Of a stretch of DNA of 64,000 bases, positions 8,721-22,419 are shown piece after piece. The stretch's first letter is position 1. Each line of letters starts with the position of its first letter. The notes below the pieces were generated by a model that ran no database searches, was not told the DNA's origin, and was given only the letters and a program-made list of their open reading frames with translations. The DNA is from Rhytidiadelphus loreus (lineage: Eukaryota > Streptophyta > Bryopsida > Hypnales > Hylocomiaceae), in the NCBI GenBank assembly GCA_947034895.1, contig OX344762.1:44186760-44250759 (forward strand), read 5' to 3'. The translations under genes and the position numbers were made by a program.

Positions 8721-11700
8721 CTACTACTTTTTTTTTTAAACTTAATTAAAATTTGAGTCACAAAATGATTTAGTACATGAATAAATAACATTATAATGAC
8801 CATTCTTAATGGACCTCCACATTATAGACCATCATAGATACTATATATCTGATCATGCTTCATGTAGGGGTATGTCAAGGGGCTCACTATACATGAGTAT
8901 TAGAAACTATTTGAGTCCAAATATTAAAAATTGGAGCAAAAATTTGAAAACTATTTGTTTAAATACCATAGGATATCAAGTTATCAACAAAGGGATTCAT
9001 GGCATTATAACTAACAAAGGCTATAAACACATAAAGGGTGTTTGTTAATTATTGAAAATAGCATAGGATATGTGTTATTCAAGGCCAAGAAGCATCTTAT
9101 GCTCTAAATTTCTAACACAAGAAGCATCTTCACTTTAGACAAATCCTTCATTAATTTGGGCCTCTACCACTTTTATGGTTAACTTCATTTGCTATGGCAA
9201 TAAATGGACATTGACACTCAATTATGACTTTCTAAATGAAGGGACTTTACCAACAAAGATTTCCTTAAAGATTGCAGTAGATAATTCCTTGATCACGGTC
9301 ACTTTCTTTTTTAAATGCATGATTATTGAATACTTGTTTTCTATCAATACTTGTATTCTTTCAATGTAAATCTTTTATGTTGTTTACTTGCCTTGTTTCA
9401 ACACATGTTCTTTTATTATAGAAGTGTAAAGCTCTTCACTAGCCAAATTTTGATATTTGTCCTCTTTCATTGTAGAAGTCTTATATAATAAGCGCAAATA
9501 TAATGTGAGGTGTAGGATTGCAATGTTTTTTTTTCTTGTGTAAATCGTAAGTTAAATTTTCTTACAATTGACATATTTTATGTTTGAAGATTTAAAAAAA
9601 ATTAAAAACAAAAGCCAATTTTTGATGAATTATTTTAGAATACTAGGTAACTATAGAGTACTCTAAATTACCTCAAGGGAAGCAATACTACCTCCTTCTA
9701 AAATACCCATTGGACACACATAGTATGGAAAATGAACATAGAATGAGTCCTCTAAGGAAGATATGAGTGTTAAATATTACTTAAATGAGATTCAGGGGGG
9801 GCTGGAGGACCATTTTAGGCCTGTTCACAGCTTTGTTTTCCCAGGGCTTATTAAATGTTGATGTCAAAATTTTAAAAATTAATTAATTAATTAATTTTAA
9901 AATTTAAAATAAAAAACAAAGTTAATTTTCTTTTAAACTAACGTGGCAGTCGCATTGCCACGCCAACACAACTGCTAAACTACAATTTCGGCCAGTTTCG
10001 ACCTGGTTCCTAAACTGGGAACTCGGAGCCTTCTGAAAGAGGAAAAAATCATCTAATGATGTGATTGGAAGGGCTTCCAATAAGTTTGGTATCAAAAACA
10101 TTGGCTAGAGATTGAAGCTCAAAAACATTGCAAAGTGGTGAAAATATGAAACATTTTTTTGCACGTGTATTATTTTGTTATGAATAATACTAGCCAAACC
10201 ATCATGAATTGGGGAAGTTTGGTTGGTTCAACATGTTTGGAATCTATGAATTAGTCGAGATCATAATAAAATCTATGAAAAGCCTACAAGCATTAACTTT
10301 GATGACCAATTATTCATTTTTGGAACCCTAAATACATTATATTATATTTCAATACGTATTATGGATTTTTCCATGCATGGCTGTAAAGTTGTCATGTAGC
10401 ATTCTAGATATATTTTTTCAAGTTATCATTTGAGATAGAGTTATCCACATATATGAAGAGTTCTTCTTTGTATGTGAATTTTAAATAGCATTTTTTTTCA
10501 TCTAGGAACTATATCCCTTATTGTAATTAGATATGTGTAATTCAATTGTAGTTGTATAAAATATCCTAGTTCCTAAGTCACAAGTCTAAATCATAATGAA
10601 TTGTTTGGGTTTGAGTTTGGTTTGTAAACTATCTTATGAGTAGATAGTCACTCAAAAGACTTAAGAGGTCAAGATAAGAAATAATTTTTTAAATTTCCAA
10701 TCCAAACCCAAATTGAACGAACCAATTGTTCTTTGTAATTTTGGATTTCCACTTTCGATGTAATCGATATGGAATATATTTCTATATTTTTGTATTTGTA
10801 TCTGCATCTTGTAATCTATACCTGCATTTTTATTATTAGACAACATCCCATTTCTACATTGGACGGCTCCCATTTCCAGATCAGAGAGCTTCAAACTTTA
10901 TGCATTTTAGATGGTATTGAGGGTACTTTTAGTTTATTTTCTATAGATCAAATGGCCAAGAATTTGGGGGGGGGGGGACATTTTAGGTAGGTGGGTAGCA
11001 TCTTTTCACGGGATAGTCCCATTGGATGTATAATTTTTCTACTCAAAAATTGTTTTCATGGTTGATTTTGAGCTATATTTAGCTTTTTAAATTGTATACA
11101 AATTTCAATATGTATGTTTTGTTACACGAGATTATATGTGTTCTTTCAATGTGAAGAATCTTTATTAGTTTTGTAATAAATTATAAATCTTATAATTCTT
11201 AAACTTATAATTGAAAATAAATTGGTAAATATAACAAAGACAATCCAATTAATTTGAAATTTATAAGATTAGTGAGAAAACTTTTCAAGTAATTCTTTCT
11301 TTATGCCCCAAACACCCTTGGCAATTTTTTTTCAAGTGAAATCACCATGATCAAGTTAAATCTAACCTTTACATAATTGATTGATTAAATTTTAAGAATT
11401 TTTATATGTGAATAAACATTTTCCTATAAACGTAGATAAATATTAGATTTCTTTTGGAAAAAAACAAATTATTGGGTTGTTTAAAAAGTATAAAATGTCC
11501 ATAAAATTCTATCAATTAGAAAATATATTAGAATAAAATAGAATGTTGACCAAAAATGAAGGTTGGAATGAAAAATGATGTCTTGAAATTCAAACTTGAT
11601 AGTCATTTTTAAGGAAAAAACACAAATGAAAAATATATAATATTGTGTTTGGGGGATTTTAAGACATGGAGCTTCCAATTGCAATAACTCATTAAATTTT

Positions 11701-12261
11701 TAGAGTCTTTCAAAGTTTTGAAATAGATTAGAACCACAAATTGTTAGGTTTCATTTTCTCTTTTTAAATTTAAACCAAAAATTGATATTTTGAAAGTTAC
11801 AATCAAGTTTGTACATCTACTTAGGAGATGCGGGGACATATGAGAGAGGGACTAATTACAAAAGGATGCGTTATTGTAAAAGGTCCTTTCTTAGTGCATG
11901 ATAAGAAGAAGAATCATTTTATTTATATATTTTCTTTGTGGATATCATGATCTATTGAGATAACATTTCTTTGTCGTTTATGTGTCAAAATAAATGAAGT
12001 TTTTTTATATAAAAATCATTAATTTTATAAATCATAAAATTTTCACAAAATCAAATTAATAATAGTCTTTCTACAAAGACCATCACCTAGAATATTTGTT
12101 ATCCTACAAAATTTTAAAGTACCAAAATGTGGTGTTCAATTGTTAAAAATCAAAGCTTTCAATGACTCAGATGGATTTTGACTGGTTGTCTAATTAAGAC
12201 CTCAAAAATCTAATATTCAAAAAAAGTATAAATTAGAAATTTCATTTAAGTGTTATAACCC
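8721..12261. other. AT-rich intergenic DNA
   Basis: No gene is supported. Noted items are a short palindromic TTAATTAATTAATTAATT run near 9878-9896, a 13-base G run at about 10965-10977, and scattered short open frames with no recognisable domain. A GGTGGTATCAAAAAC-like stretch near 10090 is not a convincing retrotransposon primer site. Confidence 0.5.
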
Positions 12262-12265
12262 TTAA

Positions 12266-12559
12266 CCCTTAAATGGCAAGCCAAGCTTTGGGGGGACTTG
12301 ATTTTGAGTGAATTGTTGACAAAAAGTGTTTTCTTGTATTTTTTGGGAAATGTTTCAACCTACTAGACCCTATAATGAATATGGCTTGCCAAGTAGTGCA
12401 TTTAGGTTTCAAAGTCAAAGTACTATTCACTATTCACTTTTGCATGTCCTATTCACCAAACAAATTTTGGGCAAAAAACAAAACCCATGCCTTGCTTCAA
12501 GGAGATTTTTTTTCCTCCCTTGGATTGCCCACGAGGCAAGAGAATGTTACTTTTAAGGG
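12266..12559. mobile_element. Short TTAA-flanked element, 294 bp
   Basis: TTAA at 12262-12265 and 12560-12563 flank inverted ends CCCTTAAATGGCA and GTTACTTTTAAGGG. The termini are a shorter variant of the CCCCTAAAGGACC family and resemble the right end of the transposase-bearing element (CATCCTTTAAGGG). It has no coding capacity. Confidence 0.55.
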
Positions 12560-12825
12560 TTAATTGAAAATATATATTATTCTCTTTGTCTAGATGAGAT
12601 GTATTTATTGTGATAAGTTTTGCATTTTGAATCACAATTGAATGTGTGTGATTTGCATTTGAAACTTTGTTAGAATATTTGTATAATAGCTCCGAGTTTG
12701 TTTGTTGCCTTGAAGAAGGCAAAATATCATCATTGATTGGTCACTTGAACAAGCTTTACAATGCCCATATCAAAGAGATTCTCATATGCAAGTTTGGGTT
12801 GGACTAAGAGGACCTAAAATGTTGT

Positions 12826-15239
<2,414 letters not shown>

Positions 15240-15800
15240 ACAACTTTAGAGTCACTTTACATCTAGAGGCTAGGACAATTTGTTATGTCAGAGGCCAAGA
15301 ATCCTTACTTGTAATTAGACAAAACCTTAAAATTGGTCCCAACTCATTTACACCTAGAGGCTGGGCCAATTTGGTGCAATTAATTTTTTCATCCTAAAAG
15401 ACATGATTTGACATGGTCCAAGTACACTGAATTAGGTGCACCAAAAATGGAAGGCCAATTCTTGGCCTAGGAGCCAATGTCAGATTTCAATTAAAATAAC
15501 CTTCTTCATAAATGAAAAAAATTCAACAAATCACATTTGTTGACCCAACCTGTAGGCGTAAAGCGCCCCTGAAATTCAACCCTTCTCTCTCTCTTTTCTA
15601 GGTTTTATTGAATTGGACTGACTTCTTGAACCCAAAGCCTTTACATATGGGAAAATTGGCCCATATTATAATTTTATTCTATTGAGTAGATGAGGATGGT
15701 CTCTAGCCCAAAATGGGCTGAAATTTTGTGCAATCTGCCTCATGAAAAATTGTCCCGACCTCTAGATGTAAAGCAGCCCTTAGTGTCCACTTCTATTTGC
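15240..15800. repeat. Inverted-repeat region built on a TTTACATCTAGAGG motif
   Basis: TTTACATCTAGAGGCTAGGAC at about 15247 has a direct copy at about 15349 (TTTACACCTAGAGGCTGGGC) and inverted copies at about 15550 and 15760 (GACCTCTAGATGTAAAG). The arrangement suggests a degraded foldback element. No boundaries or target duplication could be set. Confidence 0.4.
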
Positions 15801-15899
15801 CACTTTTCATTCACTTGGACAATTACATTGAATCAATTTCAATTAAATTGGAAAATTTCTAATTGGAATTTCTCAATAGCTAGAAACGAGATGTAGAAT

Positions 15900-17706
15900 A
15901 GCACAAGAGTAGTGCTATGAGCCTTCCACGGGAGGATTGAGTTTTTTCCCACACTTGACGATAGATGTAGAATCTTACTCGTTCATTTTGTCTCTCATGA
16001 AGTCATGATCTCTCCTAGTCCTACCCAACTTGAGGTCCTTGATTCCAGATATGGATTTCAAAATTTACCGTCCACTGTAAATAATTCGTTCCTGCATTTC
16101 CCTCGGGTTATAAATTTCACAATGGAAAAGTTCAGTACGGGAAACCCGTCAGTGTACTTTGAAAACCTGAGTTCATGGATTCTTTTAAGGGTGAAACTAA
16201 AAGTTGCCAATTTAATGAAACCCCCCTTCCATCGCTGTGGCATGGAAAGCATCACCGAAAAATGCATGGCATTCAACCAAGTCTCAAAAACTCATTCATT
16301 GCGTAGCGCTATTCCGGTGGTGCACTTGAATTCCCTACAGTTGAATCCGAAGCACACATCCGGATTTTAATCTTACGAAACGGCCACGTACCCACGCAGA
16401 CTTTTCGTGATTCGGAGGGAAATCAATTCCAGAGTCTTCAACTAACAAAATGGAGACAGACACGAAGGCAGGCAGGCAGGCAGGCATGCAAATTATGCAA
16501 ACGCGTGGAGCCGATGCCATGAACAAATTAAAGTATCCCGCAATTGCAGTCACCAAAAACTTTCGGAGCGGATGTAAAAGTAACGCGCGCATCGGTCGAA
16601 TGCTAAAATTGGATAGCAACGGTCCACAACTACGAATGGGGAATTGGGGAATTGGGGAGATGCCTGGAAGAATGCAAAGAATCCATGATATTAATAGCGT
16701 CACCTTCAAAGTGGAGTGTTTTTAATAGATTGGGGCTCAAGTTCGCGCTGATACCACGAAAAACCAGGCGCGTTGACGCCCCCTGGCAGCCGAATCCTTG
16801 GGCATGGAACGTGCCCAATGTGTTATCCTTGGCAATCTCAGCACTTTCGTAGCTCTGACCGCTTGCCACAGTCGCGGCTTGTCAACTCTGCACAGGCTGG
16901 ATCGTGGATAACGCGGACTAACTTTGGACTTGCAATTGCCAACTTCTGTCTGCAATCTACTGTAAGTTCCGTACATTAGCATTCTTTACTGGTACAAGAA
17001 TTCTTTGTGTTGTCTTCAGAGTGTAAATCTTGTGAGTGTCAAGCCGCTAGAGTTCTGTCCTTGGAGGGTGACGACAGGTATGAAGTAAGAGTGAAGGGTG
17101 AAAGCACTCTAAGGTCATGAAAATGTGAAGCAGTTGCAAGATTCGATGCAGAATGTCTACTTTTTTAGGTCGTATTGGGGAGTATTTGTGTGTCGAGATT
17201 TCGATTTTAAGCTGGTTTCTGAGAATGGGGTTAAAGAGGACTGACTGAAATTTTTCGTTCTTGCAGATAATTATTCGTATTGCGAGAGATCTGCTATGTG
17301 GTGGTAAGTTTGACGAAACTACATTATTTTTTTCTTTGAGAGCCATCACTTCATGAAGTGTAACGTTTTCCAGTTTGAATGGTGATATTCGGAAAAGTAG
17401 GGTGTTTTCGAGCGGCAACCTTTTGACATTCCAAAGCACCGGAAACCACGACTGGTATACGTAGATCTGAGGTTTCGTTTGAGCCATTGGAACTGCATCA
17501 CTTCACTGAAATCCGCCATTGAGGTTTTGAAGGTTATAATGTACTTGTAACGTATCCCATTGAGCAGCATTGATTCGGCATTGTGAGCAAGTGGATGAGT
17601 TTTGTTAGGTAACACGCAGTGTTAGTAACTTGAGCTCGTGCCTGTTTCAGATCAAGTGTTGAAGATTCCAGATAAGATTTGAAAGAGCGAAAGAGGTTTT
17701 ATCGAC
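15900..17706. other. Upstream region of the DUF3455-like gene
   Basis: From about 15900 the sequence becomes GC-richer and CpG-containing, unlike the DNA to its left. Many short overlapping frames occur on both strands, which is the usual result of balanced composition, and none has a recognisable domain. A (GGCA)n run of about five units lies at about 16468-16487. This interval probably contains the promoter and leader of the gene starting at 17707. I cannot place a TATA box or start site with confidence. Confidence 0.4.
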
Positions 17707-20700
17707 ATGTCGAGACAGATTGTTCTTCTGTGTATCTTTGCTGCGCTATCATGGAGCGTTGTCTCCGCGAACGTCTTGGTGCCTCCTAAAGGATACAGGT
17801 ATTCTAGCTTTCCCTCACCTGCACACATCAGCTATGGTTGCACAGAACCTCGTTAGAAGTAGAATATAAAAAGATGGCCATAATTTTGTCAGAATGACTT
17901 GTTACATTTGAAGCTCCAAACTTGTGAAGTTTCAGTGTCGGACTGATGTAATTCTGAGGTTTCCGAGTTCAGGGACGAACTCTGTCATTGTAAACAAAAT
18001 AAGGGAACATTCTGGGTGAGAAGAGAGGTTGTGAGTATTTTGGTGGTAACGATAGCGGTAAATGTCATTTTAGGATTCTGCATTTCTGCATTCTGTTGAA
18101 CTAGCCGTCGTACTTTTGCAGCGCGGCATTCTCCGGGACGATCCTGAAAGGCGGAGTGCAGAAATATGTGTGTAAACACGGATCTTGGACTAAGACTGGG
18201 TCTACTGCCACTATTTATACCCCTGCCGGTGTGAAGCTCGGAACATACTGGTCTGTGTATGACCCGAAAGAACGCTCAATCACTTATTTCTGGAACATCA
18301 TCAACGCTGGCGGGGGGTCTTATGAATCTGGAACGCCCATCAGTGGTCTTCAAGGTACAATAAACTCCCGTAACCTCTACCGAGAACTCACTTTAGTTGC
18401 GGTCAGTGGCATACTGCATTGCACGTAAACAAGAATGGCTACACATCATTCTCTGGTCTTTCTTTACTATTTTGGTGTCTTTTCAAGATCCTTACATCAA
18501 GCATGATTAAACAATTTCCAACCATTTAAGTTTCCAATCATGTCCATTAATGTGAACGTAAAGTGAAAGTAAATCCTTATGAAAATAACATCCCTTGCTG
18601 ATCTCATCTCGCCAGGTGACATCTCGTAACAAGGGCTCTTCTTTCATGCTACCTTAATCTACTTCGAGTCTTTGTCATGACGCAAGGACACCTAATTGCA
18701 AGAGGAACTTACATTTAACACTTCAAACCTTGCACAATGAGTAAATCAACATGAGTAAAACAACCTTGCACAATGAGTAAATCAGTTTTGAGAGTCAACA
18801 TCAAAACTCATGTTGGTTTCCAGATCATGCATTGGAAAAACTTTGAACATGTATAACTTTTGCACACAGCGTGCAAATGAAGTGTTCTTTGGTGTGTTGG
18901 AATCCTCTCTGCCGTGCCAACGAGAATGCTAGCAAATCTGATCATTCTGGTAGTTGAGAGTATCAGCTTCTGAATCGGTTTTATGTGGTAAACATTAGAG
19001 TGTTCGTGTTTGGACTTTGAATCTCCTGCTGGTCTTCAGATCATGTACTGGTTAAACTTTGAATTTTGCATATTGTATCCAATTGAAGTGTTTGTTCTTT
19101 GGCTTGTTGGAATCCTCTCTGCAGTGCTAACAAAATTATTACAAAATCGGACTATCCATGTATAAAAGAGTATGCTTGTGAAGCTGTTGTGTGTGGTAGC
19201 CTTTTGATTGTTCGTGTTTGGACCTTGAATCTCATAATATTGCCTGCCCATGCGTCCGCAGCCTCTCCGTTGAAGACCGTGCAAGTGTCTCCATCGGCTG
19301 TTGCTTCGTACTTGGCGCTGGTGAAGGTGCATCGCGGCGCCGGCGATGCCGACCAAGTGGCGTTCATCTCGTTCACGGCCACCACCGGCGGCCTACCGCC
19401 CAGCAAGGCGTTGTGCTCCTCCGACTGCGCCGTCTCCGGCGTCCCCTTCGGAGGGAAGTTTACGTTCTACACGCAAGACCGGGTGCCTCCCACGGTGCCG
19501 GCCTTGCTGACGCCCCCGGGGACCTTCGTACAGACCATGTTCTTGACCGGGAAGAGGATGTACAGGTCAGTTTCTACTAAGTTAAGCTTTCATGGGATGG
19601 TTGAAAACTTTTCATAAAAAGTTCTACATGAGTAAGAGAAGGTGATAGCAATTGAAATCATATCCTGAACCAACAGAAAATGCATTCATAAAATCCTTTC
19701 ACAATGGTTATGTTACCCACTGAAAATGGTCTCCTCACTATCTCCTTAAAATATGCTGCACGTGAAGGTCCTGAAAGAGTTATCTTTGTGATGGTTTCAC
19801 CCCGAAATGGTGGTAGAAATTCCTACTGTGTTCACTACCTTATTCCTTTCTTGACTTTCAAAGGTTTGATTGTGTCCACAATTTTTCCTTTTGTGACCCA
19901 AAATCTCAGTTATTCAAGAGTTGAATGCATGATTGTTATGGGCCCATTCCCAGTTTGCTTAGAATGGGCAAAATGTTTGGAAAATAGGTTGTCCTACCTT
20001 TTTATATTGAGATGACTGGACATTGACACAATCACAATCATTCAGTTTTGTACCAACATGCTCATTCTGCCACTTTACGCTCATGCAGAATTGTTGACAA
20101 CTTTGAAATCAATGGTTTATGAATTCTAATTGGTGAAATGGCGATTTCACCTGACTTTCAGTTTGCCTATCTATCTTAAAAGTGTGGCACTGCTCCTCCT
20201 GTCCAGGTTCCACAGCGGCACGTGGAAATACATTGGATTCTTTGCGGCCATGGCTGAGGTGGCTGGAGGCAACGCTCTCGGAAAGGTGGGAACATGTACC
20301 AAGCCTGACAAGTATGGCAGCAATCTATCATGGCATTTTACGGCTCCGAATGCGTACACCCTCAACGGGTACATGACGAAGTCTGTTCGGATGTACGCCG
20401 ACGGTTGCCCGTGGCAACTGTTGAAGATCACAACCCAAGTTGGCTACGAGTGAGTTTTCTATTTTCTGCCGTCTCTGGTTTCCTAGAGGGTATACTTGGT
20501 ACCATTTGTACTCGAAAAATACCCGCCCAGATCGAGCAAACTTGTGTTTTTCTGTTTTCTACGAATGTAAATTATGTGGTACCTCATTTGTTTCATACTC
20601 TACCAGTACATTGTGTAGCATACATAATTTGTACTTATTTCTTTGAGATCTGTGCATGTTTCTGTTTCTTTCTTCTTGTGTTATACTGTTTCATTCTTAC

Positions 20701-20852
20701 AGTATCCCTGTTTTGGCAGATCCCCGCTTGGAAAATACAAGTATGCTTTGATCGGTGCGACGTATGGAGGAAATCCGCCCACAATCGCTGCCAGAGTCAA
20801 TGGCATGGAATGGGGCTCCGTCTTCACTGGTCAATGCTACCTGTACATCTAA
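17707..20852 (+). CDS. Secreted DUF3455-like protein, function unknown (5 exons)
   Basis: Coding exons are 17707-17798, 18122-18354, 19262-19565, 20207-20449 and 20720-20852, all with GT donors and AG acceptors. They join in frame to 334 residues and TAA at 20850. The start was chosen because it gives a classic signal peptide: MSRQIVLLCIFAALSWSVVSA, with cleavage likely after residue 21 or so, so the product should be secreted or enter the endomembrane system. Residues about 38-190 look like the DUF3455 fold family: a GVQKYVC motif, an AGVKLGTYWSV segment, then TATTGGLPPSKALC and VPFGGKFTFYTQ near its end. Residues about 208-334 resemble the C-terminal half of the same family (GATYGGNPPT...GQCYLYI), so the protein may be a degenerate two-domain duplication. 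Several cysteines suggest disulfides. No catalytic motif is recognisable. A decayed relative lies at 2787-3095. The family call rests on motif memory, not a search. Confidence 0.8.
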
Positions 20853-21310
20853 CGTAAGTTAAGTGTGTGGTGATTCACGGCCTTCTTCAGTCCCGAAGAC
20901 GAAGTGCAGTGACTTCAATTTTCTTCAATTTGTGTAGTCAACAGGGTAGGGTCAGTGAGCCTCTGTCGCTTTTTCCGAGCTGGATGGCCGTGGCATGGAG
21001 CTAAGTTATGGGATTTTGTAGGACTCCTACAAACGATTCAGGGTTGTTCCATATATGATAGAATAAGTTCTGTTTTATTTTATTTCATTTCATTTCATTT
21101 TCATTTTCATTTATTTAGATTTGTTCTTACAATAAGAAATGGTTGCAGTAAATATATGATACTCATGGCAGGTTTGAAGGCTTTGTGATGGTGTGAAACA
21201 TTCAAATTTGATTGTGGGCGGGTGAGGAGCTCAGTTAGTCAACCAAGTTTAAGAAAGGCAGTGCAATATTGAGCCCTCATTCTAGACATCCTTTTCAATA
21301 AAAACAGATT
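20853..21310 (+). other. Probable 3' UTR of the DUF3455-like gene
   Basis: The region after the stop stays non-coding. It includes a TTTCATTTCATTTCATTTTC-rich stretch near 21085-21110 and an AATAAA hexamer at 21297-21302 that could be the polyadenylation signal. The true end is not visible from sequence alone. Confidence 0.35.
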
Positions 21311-22415
21311 ATTCTGGGTCTCTCTTGTGTTTCCATGTGCATTGTTTCTTTTGGAGTCAAAGCTACTGGAATTCACTCTTTTTCTTTGGCAGCACCATAA
21401 TTGAAAGTATATGGGAAATAAAGAAGAATTTATATCTATTATCCATCACAGTGAACAGAAAAATACTTGCTTCTTTATTGTCATGTCGTTTTTCATGTGC
21501 CTCAGAATGTGCCCAAAGCAGGTCCAAATGAAAATTAAAATCCTCAATCTTTCTTTATGCCAATATGTACCCTAATTCATTTGTCCATTGACTGGAGACT
21601 GGGAAATAGAAAATCTAATTACTAGCAAAATAGGTTCATAAAAAATTTCACAATTATTTCACAATTATTTCAGAGTTTTGCAGGTTGCAATTACAGACAC
21701 CTTCAGTTTGTCACAATGACCACTTCAGCAACATTCTGGTCAGCAGGACGAAGAGCAATCCATAAGAAAGTCCACTTTGCTGCATCTTGGGAAGAACTCC
21801 AAAGGCTGCCCAGAAAGACTGTCTGCAGTTTTATATGAACCCAAATTTTCATATATTCTTGACATCATTAGAAATTTCTATTATCTATAAATTATTGACC
21901 ATAATAATGTGCACCAGAGGGGTTACAAGTTATCCAGGTGATCCCCCCCCCAAAAAAAATGGACGAATAAAATATGCTTTCAGCTCTGCAGCAATAGCTA
22001 TTGCATTTTTGCCCACATTTTGGACTTTGGAGCTCTGAGGAGTTAATCCCTGCAAGATAACTGGTCTTCAATTATTGGTCTTCAATTAGAGAATTAGGAA
22101 TTTTACAGGTTCCTATATAAAGTCAAATTTGAAATGGTCCTTTTGATATTTTAGTAGAAGGTGTAGAAATATAACTCTTTCTATCAAATGTCCAAAGTTT
22201 TAATCCAATCAGGCTCCCAGATCAAAGATTATATTGCCCAAAGATTTTTGGCAAGTATGGAACTAATATCATTTAGTACACAACTCCAAAATCTTACTCT
22301 ATTTCACAAGATCTATATAAAGTTTCTTCAAATTTACAATGGTGTAATCTACAAGTCATTAAAGTTTCCACCAACATTTCCACACATTCCAATAAGGTAG
22401 TGTAGTGTAACTTTG
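21311..22415. other. Intergenic DNA with possible decayed TTAA termini
   Basis: No gene is seen. A run of nine C residues followed by A8 lies at about 21945-21960. GGAGCTCTGAGGAGTTAA at 22029-22046 resembles a decayed right end of the TTAA family, but its partner is not identifiable. Confidence 0.35.
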
Positions 22416-22419
22416 TATA

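Noticed and set aside
16005..16982. Several overlapping open frames of 66-124 codons on both strands
   Set aside because: They overlap one another, show no domain and follow from the balanced base composition upstream of the DUF3455-like gene.
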